From NCBI RefSeq assembly GCF_008693385.1, contig NZ_CP044067.1, forward strand, positions 744,001 to 808,000: a stretch of 64,000 nucleotides of DNA, written 5' to 3'. Position numbers and translations under genes: made by a program. The stretch is from Cupriavidus pauculus (GTDB lineage Bacteria; Pseudomonadota; Gammaproteobacteria; Burkholderiales; Burkholderiaceae). Under the pieces are notes generated by a model. It ran no database searches, was not told the origin of the DNA, and saw nothing but the letters and a program-made list of their open reading frames with translations. The number at the start of each line of letters is the position of its first letter. The first letter of the stretch is position 1. This document shows, one piece after another, positions 18,751 to 27,636 of the stretch.

Positions 18751-20235
18751 TCAGAGCAATCCGATGGCGGAGGCCTTGAGTGTCGCCGCGGCCCGCGTCG
18801 TGCAACCGAGCTTGCGGAACACGCTTTCGATGTGCGTCGCGACGGTGCTCGGGCTCAGGTTCAGCTCACGCGCGGCTTCCTTGTTGGTGGCACCGCGCGA
18901 GATCGCGCGCAAGACGTCGGACTCGCGCGGCGACAACCGGAACCCGGGCTCCGTGCGATCCACCACCGGACGCACGATGCCGCTGCCACCGGAGACCAGC
19001 GCATCGACAGCCTCGCCACACAGCCGGCCCGCGTCGGCCTCCTCGCGCAGTTGCCGGGCCGCGGCCTCGGCCGGCATCGCCGCGCGCCATGGACGCGGGG
19101 AACGCATCGCGACCCAGGCCACCGACGCGGCCAGCACGCGGGCTTCGGGCGACAACGCCTGATCCCGCGCCCCGCGGAAATAGCCGGAGCCATCGAGCCG
19201 TTCATAGGCAAATGAGGCAAGCGTGGCGGCGGCGCCGAGCGGACCCGCCCATGGCCCGGCCCGGGACGTCCAGTAGGGAACGAGCCGCACCTTTTCCCAG
19301 GCGCTGCTGGAAAGATGCGCGGTCATGTTCCAAATCTGGATGGGGACCGAGGCGCGCCCTAGCCCATGAATCAATCCGGCAAGATACACACGCTCCTGCG
19401 TGGCCTTGCTTGCGGCAAGGCGCGTCATGGCCTGTGCGGCGGTGCCCGCGACCGCGCGCGAGAAGCCCGTCATCCAGGGCAGCTTCAGATCGATGACATC
19501 GGCGATCAGCTCCGCCGGCGTCATGCGTTCCATCTGCGGCGTGGTCAGCGCCATGTCGAGCGTTTCGGGCGCACTGCCTTCGAGTTCCGCGAGCCAGTCG
19601 GCCGCATGCCGGGCCGCGATCGACGCGAGCGTGGCAGGATACCTGCGGTCGCCGCGCGCCTCGATCTTGCCGAGCGCGTCCTCGATGCCGTCGATACGGG
19701 TCAGGACCTCGATATCGCCGGCCAGCGAGACCACCGACACGGTGACCGGCACCGCGTCGCCCGCCAGATGCGCGGGTTGCCCGGTGCCATCCCACGATTC
19801 GAGGATATGGCGCAGCGTCGTTTCGGTAGTGGAAGACAGCGACAGCATGCGGCTGACTTCGGCCGACACTTCGCAATGGATCTCGGCGAGCGGCCGCAGC
19901 ACGACGCCGAGGTTCGCGACTTCGGCCACGGGGCGAATGCCTTCCGGACGCCCTTCGAGCATCGCCACGCGTACCGCGATGTCATCTCCGAACAGATCGG
20001 CAAAGCCACCCGCATTGGCGGTACAGCCCGACCAGCGCAGCAGCGCCGCCTCGCGGACGGCGGCCTGCACGGCCGGGTCCAGCCCCGCAACCTGCGCCAG
20101 ACGCATGGCAAGCCATGCCGTACGCACCGAATGGTTCGTCGGCTGGCCCATGCTCAAGTCGCCGACGAAGGCGAGCGCTTTCACGACATCGAAGACGCGA
20201 AGCTGATGGCGCCCGCGGTAAATCTTGTCTTTCAT
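18751..20235 (-). CDS. HD-GYP-like domain fused to a LuxR DNA-binding domain
   Basis: A 494-aa regulator. An N-terminal HD-superfamily region has HSVRTAWLAMRLAQVAGL, then LIHGLGRASVPIQIW where an intact HD pair would be expected, and YERLDGSGYFRG, which resembles the end of an HD-GYP motif. The metal site is therefore degenerate, and nucleotide hydrolysis is doubtful. The C-terminal 60 residues are a LuxR helix-turn-helix (LSPRESDVLRAISRGATNKEAA). The start at 20235 (MKDKIYRG) is chosen over 20301 because added residues look unrelated. Its stop is two bases from the decarboxylase ATG, making it a probable sensor-regulator of that gene. Confidence 0.87.
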   Translation of the reverse strand: MKDKIYRGRHQLRVFDVVKALAFVGDLSMGQPTNHSVRTAWLAMRLAQVAGLDPAVQAAVREAALLRWSGCTANAGGFADLFGDDIAVRVAMLEGRPEGIRPVAEVANLGVVLRPLAEIHCEVSAEVSRMLSLSSTTETTLRHILESWDGTGQPAHLAGDAVPVTVSVVSLAGDIEVLTRIDGIEDALGKIEARGDRRYPATLASIAARHAADWLAELEGSAPETLDMALTTPQMERMTPAELIADVIDLKLPWMTGFSRAVAGTAAQAMTRLAASKATQERVYLAGLIHGLGRASVPIQIWNMTAHLSSSAWEKVRLVPYWTSRAGPWAGPLGAAATLASFAYERLDGSGYFRGARDQALSPEARVLAASVAWVAMRSPRPWRAAMPAEAAARQLREEADAGRLCGEAVDALVSGGSGIVRPVVDRTEPGFRLSPRESDVLRAISRGATNKEAARELNLSPSTVATHIESVFRKLGCTTRAAATLKASAIGLL

Positions 20236-20329
20236 CGTGACTCGGGGGTCTGAAACAGTCACGACTATAGCGCGTCGGCGCCGGAGACGGGCATCGGTCA
20301 TTCAACCGATTCCCTGCCCCCTTACGGCG

Positions 20330-21298
20330 TCACTCCACGCGGATATTGCGCGCCTTGACCAGCTCGTGCCAGCGGGCCGATTCGGTCTGCAGGAACGTCT
20401 TGAACGCCTGCGGGCTGTTGCCGACCGGATCGAGGCCCGCCTGCTGCAGCTTCGCCTTCACGGCAGGATCCGCCACGGCCTGCTGCACGGCATTGGCGAT
20501 GGCCTGCACGCGGTCCGGCGGCGTGCCTTTCGGCAGGAACACTGCATTCCATTCGAGCACCTCGTAATTGGGCATGCCGCTCTCCGCCATGGTCGGCGTA
20601 TTGGGCAACGCGGCGACGCGATGCTTCGACGTCACCGCAAGCGCGCGCAGCTTGCCGCCCGTCACGTACTGCAGCGTGGAAGCCGAGTTACCGAAGTACG
20701 TGGCCACCTGCCCGCCCATGACATCGGTCAGCGCGGGCGCGCCGCCCTTGTAGGGCACGTGCAGCAGCTCGATCTTTGCCTGATCGTCGAACATCTCCGC
20801 CGCGAGATGCGAGCCCGTGCCCGCGCCGGCCGATGCGAATGTCAGCTTGCCGGGCGCTTTCTTCGCCGCGGCAACCAGATCGGCAACGGTCTTGTACGGC
20901 GCGTTCGTGGCGACCACGAGGATCTGCGGCGCGGTGGCCACCAGCGACACCGGAATGAAATCGCGCGCGGGATCGAACGGCAGCTTGCGCAGCGCGGCGT
21001 TGACCGCGAATGCCGATGCGTCGTACAGCACCGTGTAGCCATCGGCCGTGGCCTTGGCAACGTTATCGGCACCGATCACGCCGCCCGCGCCGGGCCGGTT
21101 GTCGATGACGATGGTCGTGTTGAGCAGCTCGCCCATCTTTTGCGCGACGATGCGCGCGGTATTGTCGGCGCCGCCGCCGGCCGAGTACGGCACCACCATC
21201 CGGATGGGCTTGTCCGGAAACGCGGCGATGGCAAAGGCCGGCGTCATGGCCGCGAGGATCGCCATGGCATTGCCAAGGCGTTGCAGGTACGTCTTCAT
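20330..21298 (-). CDS. Tripartite tricarboxylate transporter substrate-binding (Bug) protein
   Basis: A 322-aa periplasmic binding protein with a signal peptide ending AIAAFPDKP. Family signatures are PDKPIRMVVPYSAGGGADN, VIDNRPGAGGVIGADNVAK, and LLHVPYKGGAPALTDVMGGQV. It is the last gene of the leftward operon with an amidohydrolase, CoA-transferase, second Bug protein and CitE-type lyase, so it likely captures the organic acid that operon degrades. No TctA/TctB membrane genes are nearby, which is usual for Bug expansions. Confidence 0.92.
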   Translation of the reverse strand: MKTYLQRLGNAMAILAAMTPAFAIAAFPDKPIRMVVPYSAGGGADNTARIVAQKMGELLNTTIVIDNRPGAGGVIGADNVAKATADGYTVLYDASAFAVNAALRKLPFDPARDFIPVSLVATAPQILVVATNAPYKTVADLVAAAKKAPGKLTFASAGAGTGSHLAAEMFDDQAKIELLHVPYKGGAPALTDVMGGQVATYFGNSASTLQYVTGGKLRALAVTSKHRVAALPNTPTMAESGMPNYEVLEWNAVFLPKGTPPDRVQAIANAVQQAVADPAVKAKLQQAGLDPVGNSPQAFKTFLQTESARWHELVKARNIRVE

Positions 21299-21354
21299 AT
21301 TGCTTGTCTCCGTGAATCCTTGATGTTCTGTCTTGCCGCCGCGTTGCCGCCCGC

Positions 21355-22242
21355 CTACTCGCTGCCGAATCCGTATAGCCGCGCGGGGTTGTCCACCAGA
21401 ATGCGGTGCCGCACGGTGTCGTCGCCGGCCCAATCCGTCAGCAGATCGAACAACAGGGCATCGTCCGGCTTGCGGTCGGGCTCGGTGAAATGCGGCCAGT
21501 CGCTGCCCCAGACGAGGCGCTCCGGTGCCGTGCGCACCCATGCCTTCGCGATGGGGGCGATATCGGCATAACGCCCGGCCTCGCCCACTATCGAATCGAG
21601 ATAGGCGCCGGACAGCTTGAGCCAGCCGTTGCCGCGCGCGAGCAGTTCCGATACCAGCGCGAACGCCGGATGGTCGGTGCCGCCCGGCAATGGCAGGCGC
21701 GCCAGATGGTCGAACACGATCGGCGTGGGCAGCCGCAGCAGCAGATCGCGATGCGCGGCGAACTGGTCCGCGGTCCAGTGCAACTGGAGGTGCCAGCCCA
21801 GTCCGGCGATGCGATGGGCAAGCGTCTCCACCATGTCGAAGCCCACCGCGGCGTTGGCCTGCGTGTACAGCGAGAATCGCACGCCGCGAATGCCACCGGC
21901 GTGCAGTCGTTCCAGCGCGTCGTCCGTGACATCGGGATGCAGCACCGCGATCCCGCGCGTGCTGGCCGCGCCGAGGCGCGCGATCGCATCGAGCGTGGCG
22001 CTGTTGTCGGTGCCGTACGTCCTCGGCTGCACGATGACCGCGCGACGCGTGCAGAGCAGCGCCTGCACACGCCGGTAGTCCTCGGTCGTGGCCTGCTCGA
22101 CCGTCGGCGCAACCGCCTGGAAGCGCGAATCGTAGATATGCAGGTGCGCGTCGCAAGCATTGGCCGGCGTCGTGCTGCCCGGCAGTGTCTGCGCCCCGCT
22201 GCTGGGCACCTGCAGCACGGGTGTGCCGCGAGACTCAGGCAT
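21355..22242 (-). CDS. Amidohydrolase-superfamily TIM-barrel hydrolase (2-pyrone-4,6-dicarboxylate lactonase-like)
   Basis: A 295-aa enzyme of the amidohydrolase_2 type. The metal-ligand pair is in CDAHLHIYDSRF. Further family blocks are LQLHWTADQF, VFDHLARLPLP and LVWGSDWPHFTEP. This set is closest to LigI-type lactonases and related hydrolases of carboxylated rings. The start at 22242 (MPESRGTPV) overlaps the CoA-transferase stop by eight bases. Together with the CoA-transferase, CitE lyase and Bug receptors, it looks like part of an unidentified dicarboxylate or lactone pathway. Confidence 0.87.
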   Translation of the reverse strand: MPESRGTPVLQVPSSGAQTLPGSTTPANACDAHLHIYDSRFQAVAPTVEQATTEDYRRVQALLCTRRAVIVQPRTYGTDNSATLDAIARLGAASTRGIAVLHPDVTDDALERLHAGGIRGVRFSLYTQANAAVGFDMVETLAHRIAGLGWHLQLHWTADQFAAHRDLLLRLPTPIVFDHLARLPLPGGTDHPAFALVSELLARGNGWLKLSGAYLDSIVGEAGRYADIAPIAKAWVRTAPERLVWGSDWPHFTEPDRKPDDALLFDLLTDWAGDDTVRHRILVDNPARLYGFGSE

Positions 22243-23431
22243 CGCGGCGCGTCCTGTCCGCGGCCTCGCGCACGAGGTCGCCATGCTGATCGAGCGTGGG
22301 CGCGGCAAACGGATCGGGGCCCGGCGTGCGGCCGAACTTGACCGGCCGCGTAAAGCCACGATAGCGGCCGACCACGGGATGTTCGAACGTCGCGATCATG
22401 TCTTCGGCCGTCACCTGCGGAAAGTCGAACATGTCCTCCACGCTGCGCGCCGCCGAGCAAGGGACTTCCTCGCCGAAGATGGCCTCCCACTCCATGGCGG
22501 AGCGCTCGCGCAATGCCGCGTGCAGCGCCGGCACGATCTCGTCATGGTGCTGCGCGCGCTTGCGCACGGAATCGTAGCGGTCGGTCTTCAGCAGATGGGC
22601 CAGTCCCGTCTTCTCGCACAGCGCCTGCCAGAAATGCGGGGTGTTCGCGGAGATATAGATAAACCCTTCGCGCGTCGGGTGGATGCCCGTGATCCCGCCC
22701 GAACGCATGTCGCGCCCGACGTCGCGCGGCTCCGAATCGGCCCAGATCATGCGGGCGGACTGCATCGTCAGGGCCGAGCGCAGCAGCGAGACGCCCACGT
22801 ATTGCCCCTGCCCGCTCTTCTCGCGCTCGTAGAGCGCGGAGGCGACCGCGCCGGAGACCAGCGAGGCCGCGTAGTAGTCGACGATGGAACCGTACAGGAT
22901 CTCGGGCGGCCCTTCCTTCCTGCCCTGCAGCGTGCACATGCCCGTCATCGTCTGCAGCACCTGGTCGTAACCGGCCTTGTCCTTGAGCGGACCGGTCTCG
23001 CCATAGCCGCTCACCGCGCAGTAGATCAGGCGCGGATTGGACTCGCTCAGCTGTTCGTAGGCGATGCCCAGCCGTCCCGGCACGCTGGGGCGGAAGTTGT
23101 GCACGAGCACGTCCGCCTCGTTTGCCAGCGCGCGCAGGCGTTCGAGATCCGCGGGCTGCTTCAGGTCGAGCATGACCCCGAACTTGCTGCGATTGACGCC
23201 CAGGAACGCGCGGCTTTCCGTTTCCAGCGTCGACGGATACTTGCGCAGATTGTCGCCAGCGGGCGGTTCCACCTTGATGACGGTGGCACCCTGATCGGCC
23301 AGCAGCGAGCAGCCGTACGGGCCGGCGATATAGGCGCTCAGGTCCAGCACCTTCACGCCGCTCAGCGGGCCGGGGCGCCCGGTACGGGGCGCGCCAAAAA
23401 CGTGTTCGCCGGTCTTGGCGTCGGTATCCAT
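22235..23431 (-). CDS. CaiB/BaiF (class III) CoA-transferase
   Basis: A 398-aa class III CoA-transferase that would activate an acid by CoA transfer from succinyl- or acetyl-CoA. Signatures are SGVKVLDLSAYIAGPYGCSL near the N-terminus, GATVIKVEPPAGD, and AGYDQVLQTMTGM, which contains the aspartate that forms the anhydride/thioester in formyl-CoA transferase. A CAGGAG ribosome-binding site precedes the ATG at 23431. It lies between two Bug genes and is coupled to the amidohydrolase gene. Confidence 0.9.
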   Translation of the reverse strand: MDTDAKTGEHVFGAPRTGRPGPLSGVKVLDLSAYIAGPYGCSLLADQGATVIKVEPPAGDNLRKYPSTLETESRAFLGVNRSKFGVMLDLKQPADLERLRALANEADVLVHNFRPSVPGRLGIAYEQLSESNPRLIYCAVSGYGETGPLKDKAGYDQVLQTMTGMCTLQGRKEGPPEILYGSIVDYYAASLVSGAVASALYEREKSGQGQYVGVSLLRSALTMQSARMIWADSEPRDVGRDMRSGGITGIHPTREGFIYISANTPHFWQALCEKTGLAHLLKTDRYDSVRKRAQHHDEIVPALHAALRERSAMEWEAIFGEEVPCSAARSVEDMFDFPQVTAEDMIATFEHPVVGRYRGFTRPVKFGRTPGPDPFAAPTLDQHGDLVREAADRTRRDA

Positions 23432-23469
23432 GCAATGCTCCTGAATCGGTGGTCGTCGATCGTCGTGCT

Positions 23470-24477
23470 TCAATCGGCGACGATGTTCTGTTCCTTCGCC
23501 AGCGCCTTCCAGCGGGCGACATCGGCCGCGATCGTCTCGGCGAACTGGTGCGGCGTCACGGGCTTCGCCTCGGCGCCTTCCTTGAGAATCGCATTCCGGA
23601 TCGCGGGCTTGTCCAGCGCGCGGTTCACGGCAGCGTTCAGCTGCGCCACGATGGGGGCGGGCGTGCCGGCGGGCGCGAGGAAGCCCCACCAGAGTTCGAA
23701 CTCGTAACCGGGCACCGCGGTTGCCATCGGCGCGAGATCGGGCGCGATGGGGCTCGGCTTCGCGCTCGTGATGCCCACGGCGCGGACCTTGCCCGCGCGC
23801 ACCATCGGCAGCAGCGACGGACCGCTCGAGATCAGCAATTGCGTCTGATTGCCGATCAGATCGGTAATGGCGGGACCCATGCCCTTGTACGGCACGTGCT
23901 GGATCTGGAGCTTGCCGGCCTTGGCCTTGAGCAGCTCGGTGCCGAATTCGTTGACGCTGCCGGGGCCCGACGATGCGTAGTTGTACTTGCCGGGGTTCTT
24001 CCGGATCAGCTCGATCAGTTCCTGCGGGGTCTTCGCGGGCAGCTGGTTGCTGACGGCCACGATAAACGGTCCCTGCGCCACCATCGCCACCGGCGCGAAG
24101 CTCTTGACCGCGTCGTAGGTCAGCTTCGTCTGCACCGCGGCGTTGGTCGTCATGCTCGACGATACGGCCACGAGCGTGTAGCCATCGGGGGCGGCCTTCG
24201 CGGCCATCGATGTTCCCGTGTTGCCGCTCGCGCCGGGGCGGTTGTCGATGATCACCGGCTGCTTCAGGTCCTCGCCGATCTCCTTGGCCACGATGCGCGC
24301 GAAGATATCGTTCGACCCGCCCGGCGGGTACGGCACGATGATCGTGATGGGCTTCGAGGGATAGGGGCCGTCAGCGGCCAGTGCGGGCACGGCCAGCGTG
24401 GCGGCCGTGGCGATCCATGCGATGGACGCAATGGAGGCGATGGATGCGAGCTTGCGGCACGACGGTGAGGTCGTCAT
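23470..24477 (-). CDS. Tripartite tricarboxylate transporter substrate-binding (Bug) protein
   Basis: A 335-aa periplasmic receptor. The signal peptide contains a repeated ASI segment (encoded by 9-bp units) and ends VPALAADGPYPSKP. Family blocks are ITIIVPYPPGGSNDIFARIV, IIDNRPGASGNTGTSM and IQHVPYKGMGPAITDLIGNQ. It lies between the CitE-type lyase and CoA-transferase genes in the same operon. It shares only family-level similarity with the Bug gene at the operon end, so the two may bind different ligands. Confidence 0.92.
   Translation of the reverse strand: MTTSPSCRKLASIASIASIAWIATAATLAVPALAADGPYPSKPITIIVPYPPGGSNDIFARIVAKEIGEDLKQPVIIDNRPGASGNTGTSMAAKAAPDGYTLVAVSSSMTTNAAVQTKLTYDAVKSFAPVAMVAQGPFIVAVSNQLPAKTPQELIELIRKNPGKYNYASSGPGSVNEFGTELLKAKAGKLQIQHVPYKGMGPAITDLIGNQTQLLISSGPSLLPMVRAGKVRAVGITSAKPSPIAPDLAPMATAVPGYEFELWWGFLAPAGTPAPIVAQLNAAVNRALDKPAIRNAILKEGAEAKPVTPHQFAETIAADVARWKALAKEQNIVAD
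24412..24447 (-). repeat. Four 9-bp units in the signal peptide of a Bug protein
   Basis: Units at 24412, 24421, 24430 and 24439 encode AWI, ASI, ASI and ASI. The three-residue repeats lengthen the hydrophobic core of the signal peptide without altering frame. Confidence 0.75.
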
Positions 24478-24534
24478 GGTGTTGTCTCCGGATATCGTTT
24501 TAATGGTTGTGCTGCGCGATGACAGTCGGCAGTA

Positions 24535-25413
24535 TCAGGCGGGAATCAGTCCCATTCGCCTGCCGATCTCGACGATCGCCTGCGCGCGGTGCACGAATGG
24601 GGGATCGATCATCTTGCCATCGACGACGTAGGCGCCGATGCCCTCGGCTTCCGCGCGCGCCGCGGCTTCGACGACGCGCAGCGCATGGGCGATTTCCTCG
24701 TCGGACGGACGGTAGACGTCATTGGCCAGCGCGATCTGCGTCGGGTGGATGCAGCTCTTGCCGATAAAGCCGAGCTGGCGAGACATCTCCGCTTCCGCGC
24801 GGAACCCGTCGGCATCGCGGATATTGGCGAAGACGGTGTCGTATGCGTAGACATTGGCTTCCGCGGCGGCCATGCGTACCGCGAACATGGCGGCGTGGAT
24901 CGCGGCGACATTGCGCCGGTGGATGCCGTTGGGCTCGAACAGATCGCCGAGGCCCAGTTGCAGGCCCGCCACGCGGGGATGCGCGGTGGCCAGTTCGGCG
25001 GCGCGGCGCAGCGCGGCCGGCGACTCGACGTTCAGCAGCAGCCGGACTTTCTCGTCCTTACTGGTAAACCCGTTGGCGCGCTCGGCCTTTTCGACCGCGT
25101 CCGCGGCGCGGCGCACGTCTTCGGGGCTTTCCGGCTTGGGCAGATTGACCACATCCAGTCCGGGGAGGACCACCGCGGCGATATCGGCTTCGAAGTGCGG
25201 CGTCGTGAGGCCGTTGACGCGGACGATCAGCGTCTTGCCGGAGGTCCGCGCCATGTCGGAACGCAGCATCTCCGCCAACAGCTTGCGCGCCTCGCCTTTG
25301 CGGTCTTCCGCCACCGCGTCTTCGAGGTCGAAGGACAGCGCGTCGGCTTCGCTGGCGAATGCCTTGGGGAAGAACTCGGGCCGCGACCCCGGGACGAACA
25401 GTTTGCTCCTCAT
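24535..25413 (-). CDS. CitE/HpcH-family acyl-CoA lyase
   Basis: A 292-aa TIM-barrel lyase. The signature SKLFVPGSRPEF, the metal-binding SFDLEDAVAEDRK, the LNVESPAALRRAAELA helix carrying the metal-ligand glutamate, and GFIGKSCIHPTQI are all family hallmarks. Members cleave or form citryl-, malyl- or citramalyl-CoA-type thioesters. As first gene of the operon it could split a CoA ester made by the downstream CoA-transferase into a keto acid or aldehyde plus acyl-CoA. Exact substrate is unknown. It is divergent from a LysR gene. Confidence 0.9.
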   Translation of the reverse strand: MRSKLFVPGSRPEFFPKAFASEADALSFDLEDAVAEDRKGEARKLLAEMLRSDMARTSGKTLIVRVNGLTTPHFEADIAAVVLPGLDVVNLPKPESPEDVRRAADAVEKAERANGFTSKDEKVRLLLNVESPAALRRAAELATAHPRVAGLQLGLGDLFEPNGIHRRNVAAIHAAMFAVRMAAAEANVYAYDTVFANIRDADGFRAEAEMSRQLGFIGKSCIHPTQIALANDVYRPSDEEIAHALRVVEAAARAEAEGIGAYVVDGKMIDPPFVHRAQAIVEIGRRMGLIPA

Positions 25414-25501
25414 ACCGACACTCCCTCTCTGTGGATGTTTGATGACTCAGGAGTTTGCCCAAGGCGATCAACAAGATAAACTATACTTTTCTACCTTCAC
25501 A

Positions 25502-25518
25502 CCATAGAAACTCTATGG
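25502..25518. promoter_or_regulatory. 17-bp LysR-type dyad overlapping the regulator's start codon
   Basis: CCATAGA-AAC-TCTATGG is a perfect 7+7 bp inverted repeat. Its right arm contains the LysR ATG (25515-25517). It contains a T-N11-A core. A site here would let the regulator both repress itself and control the divergent CitE operon. Confidence 0.6.
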
Positions 25519-26390
25519 AAACCGCCTACCTTCGCGCCTTCGCGCTCGTCGTGGAAACCGGCACGCTGGCGGAGGCGGCCCGCCGCCTCAATGTCACGCC
25601 CGCGGCCATCTCCCAGCAGATTCAGGTTTTGGAGCGGCAACTGGGTACAACGCTGCTGGGCCGGGCCGGCCGCACGGTGGCGCCGACCGAGTCCGGACGC
25701 CGGCTCGCGGAACGCAGCGTGCTGCTGCTGAGCCAGGTGGACGAGTTGCGCAGCTGGGTCAATCAGGCCGAAGAGATGCACGAACTGCGTATCGGCACGA
25801 TCAATACGGCGCTGCACAGCCTGTTGCCCGATGCGCTCGCGCGCTTCACCAACGCGCATCCGGATGTCTCGGTCCATATCCGTTCGGCCACGTCGGGCGA
25901 ACTGTTCGAGGCCGTCAAGCAGCTGGAACTCGATGCGGCGGTCTGCCTGCACCCGCCGTTTGCGTTGCCCAAGACGTTTGCGTGGGAATTGCTGCGGCAG
26001 GAACCGCTCGTGGTCCTGGCCCGGGCGCGCGACCGGCAGACTGATCCGCACGAACTGCTGCGCACACGGCCGCTCATCCGCTATGACCGGACGCTGGGCG
26101 GCGGCAAGCAGGCCGACGACTATCTGCGCAAGAACGGCATCACGCCCGCGCTGGAACGCTTCGAGCTGAGCTCGCTGCTGGCCATCGCGATGATGGTCGA
26201 TCGCGGGCTTGGCGTATCGCTGATTCCGGATATCGCATCGCCGCTGACGGCTCGGCTGCAGGTGGCCAAGCTGGCCTTGCCGATTCCCTCCGAACCGCGG
26301 CGGTTCGGCGTGTTGTGGCGCCGCACGTCGCCGTGCGCGAGCCTGATCAAGTCGTTCCTCGCGCACGCGCGCGTGGCGGCGCGGACCTAG
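25515..26390 (+). CDS. LysR-family transcriptional regulator
   Basis: A 291-aa LysR protein (METAYLRAFALVVETGTLAEAA...). The DNA-binding domain is residues 1-60 with ARRLNVTPAAISQQIQVLER, and the effector domain runs from LRIGTINTALHSLLPDALAR. The ATG at 25515 is chosen because MET-AYLRAF matches the usual LysR start; an upstream start adds 20 unrelated residues. It is divergent from the CitE-Bug-CoA-transferase-amidohydrolase-Bug operon and is the likely regulator of it. Confidence 0.9.
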   Translation: METAYLRAFALVVETGTLAEAARRLNVTPAAISQQIQVLERQLGTTLLGRAGRTVAPTESGRRLAERSVLLLSQVDELRSWVNQAEEMHELRIGTINTALHSLLPDALARFTNAHPDVSVHIRSATSGELFEAVKQLELDAAVCLHPPFALPKTFAWELLRQEPLVVLARARDRQTDPHELLRTRPLIRYDRTLGGGKQADDYLRKNGITPALERFELSSLLAIAMMVDRGLGVSLIPDIASPLTARLQVAKLALPIPSEPRRFGVLWRRTSPCASLIKSFLAHARVAART

Positions 26391-26533
26391 CCATTGTTGC
26401 CCCGGTGACAACATACTGAAGGCCTCCAGGACCCTACTGGTGCGCGCGTCCCGTTACTAGAATCCGTCACACGGCTGGCCGCCAAAGCGAGCCGTCCAGT
26501 GCCCTTCCCCACTCGATCGACAGGATTCTGAAA

Positions 26534-27466
26534 ATGAGCGCAACCACCCGCAACGTGCAGCCGGTTATCACCCCCATTGGCAAGGAGGGCTCTGGCGAAC
26601 TCGTGTCGTCTCGCTACGGCGTGCGTATCGGCGATGTCGATGTCGTGCTGATCAGCGACGGCGTTCTGCCGCTGCCGACGTCCACGATGTCCACCAACGT
26701 GAGCGAGGCGGATCGCAATGCATGGTTCGACGGCCGCTTTCTCCAGCGCGACATGTTCGACTGGGCGCTGAATATCGCGCTCGTGCGCAGCGGCGACAAG
26801 CTGATCCTCGTCGACTCGGGCGTGGGTGACGGGTTCGAGTACTTCTCGCGCGCCGGGCAATCGGTGATGCGGCTGGAGACCGCCGGCATCGACCTGCATG
26901 CGATTACCGATATCGTGATTACCCATATGCATATGGATCACGTCGGCGGCCTGAACGTCGATGGCGTCAAGGCCAGGCTGCGTCCCGACGTGCGCATTCA
27001 CGTGGCGGCCGCCGAAGTGGAATTCTGGAAGCATCCCGACTTCAGCAAGACCGTGATGCCCGAGGCGGTGCCGCCCGCCCTGCGCAAGGCCGCGGCAAAG
27101 TTCGTGGAACTCTACGGCGAACATATCGTGCAGTTCGACCGGACCGTCCAGGTCGCGCCGGGGGTATCGGCGCGCGTCACGGGCGGACATACGCCGGGAC
27201 ACTGTGTGGTGGACGTGGCGTCGCAGGGCGAAAAGCTGACCTTTGCCGGCGATGCGATCTTCGAAGTCAACTACGACAACCCCGACTGGCAGAACGGCTT
27301 CGAGCACGATCCCGAGGGCGCCGTGGATGTCCGCATCGCGCTGTTCGAGGAGGCCGCCGCAACGGGCTCCCTGCTGGCCGCCGCGCACGTCGCGTTCCCG
27401 TCGATCGGTCATGTGGCCAAGACCGGCAACACCTACCGGTTCGTGCCGGTGCAGTGGGATTATTGA
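26534..27466 (+). CDS. Metallo-beta-lactamase-fold hydrolase
   Basis: A 310-aa enzyme with the metal motif THMHMDHVGGLN, a second ligand block GGHTPGHCVVDV and the bridging aspartate in TFAGDAIFEV. This spacing fits AHL-lactonase/parathion-hydrolase-like members. There is no obvious signal peptide, although the first 25 residues are disordered. It is a single gene; the upstream 140 bp contain no convincing operator. The substrate (lactone, ester or organophosphate) is not determinable. Confidence 0.88.
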   Translation: MSATTRNVQPVITPIGKEGSGELVSSRYGVRIGDVDVVLISDGVLPLPTSTMSTNVSEADRNAWFDGRFLQRDMFDWALNIALVRSGDKLILVDSGVGDGFEYFSRAGQSVMRLETAGIDLHAITDIVITHMHMDHVGGLNVDGVKARLRPDVRIHVAAAEVEFWKHPDFSKTVMPEAVPPALRKAAAKFVELYGEHIVQFDRTVQVAPGVSARVTGGHTPGHCVVDVASQGEKLTFAGDAIFEVNYDNPDWQNGFEHDPEGAVDVRIALFEEAAATGSLLAAAHVAFPSIGHVAKTGNTYRFVPVQWDY

Positions 27467-27483
27467 TTCATCGCCAATTTTTT

Positions 27484-27521
27484 CCGGGAAATGTCTTAGA
27501 TTTATTTATGAAGTTTCCCGG
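27484..27521. promoter_or_regulatory. Inverted repeat in an AT-rich leader between the hydrolase and porin genes
   Basis: CCGGGAAA and TTTCCCGG, perfect eight-base arms, are separated by 22 bp of AT-rich sequence in a 170-bp gap that is markedly AT-rich for this genome. It could be a hairpin ending the hydrolase transcript or a dyad operator of the porin promoter. The long loop makes a classical terminator less likely. Confidence 0.4.
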
Positions 27522-27636
27522 ATAAAATAGGAAGCCATATTTTACTTAAACATTGGCAATGTCATAAACCATGACGAAGTAAACGATATATTTATCTCGC
27601 GCCTCCATTCAACAAACTGTTCCCCGGAGGAGCGAC

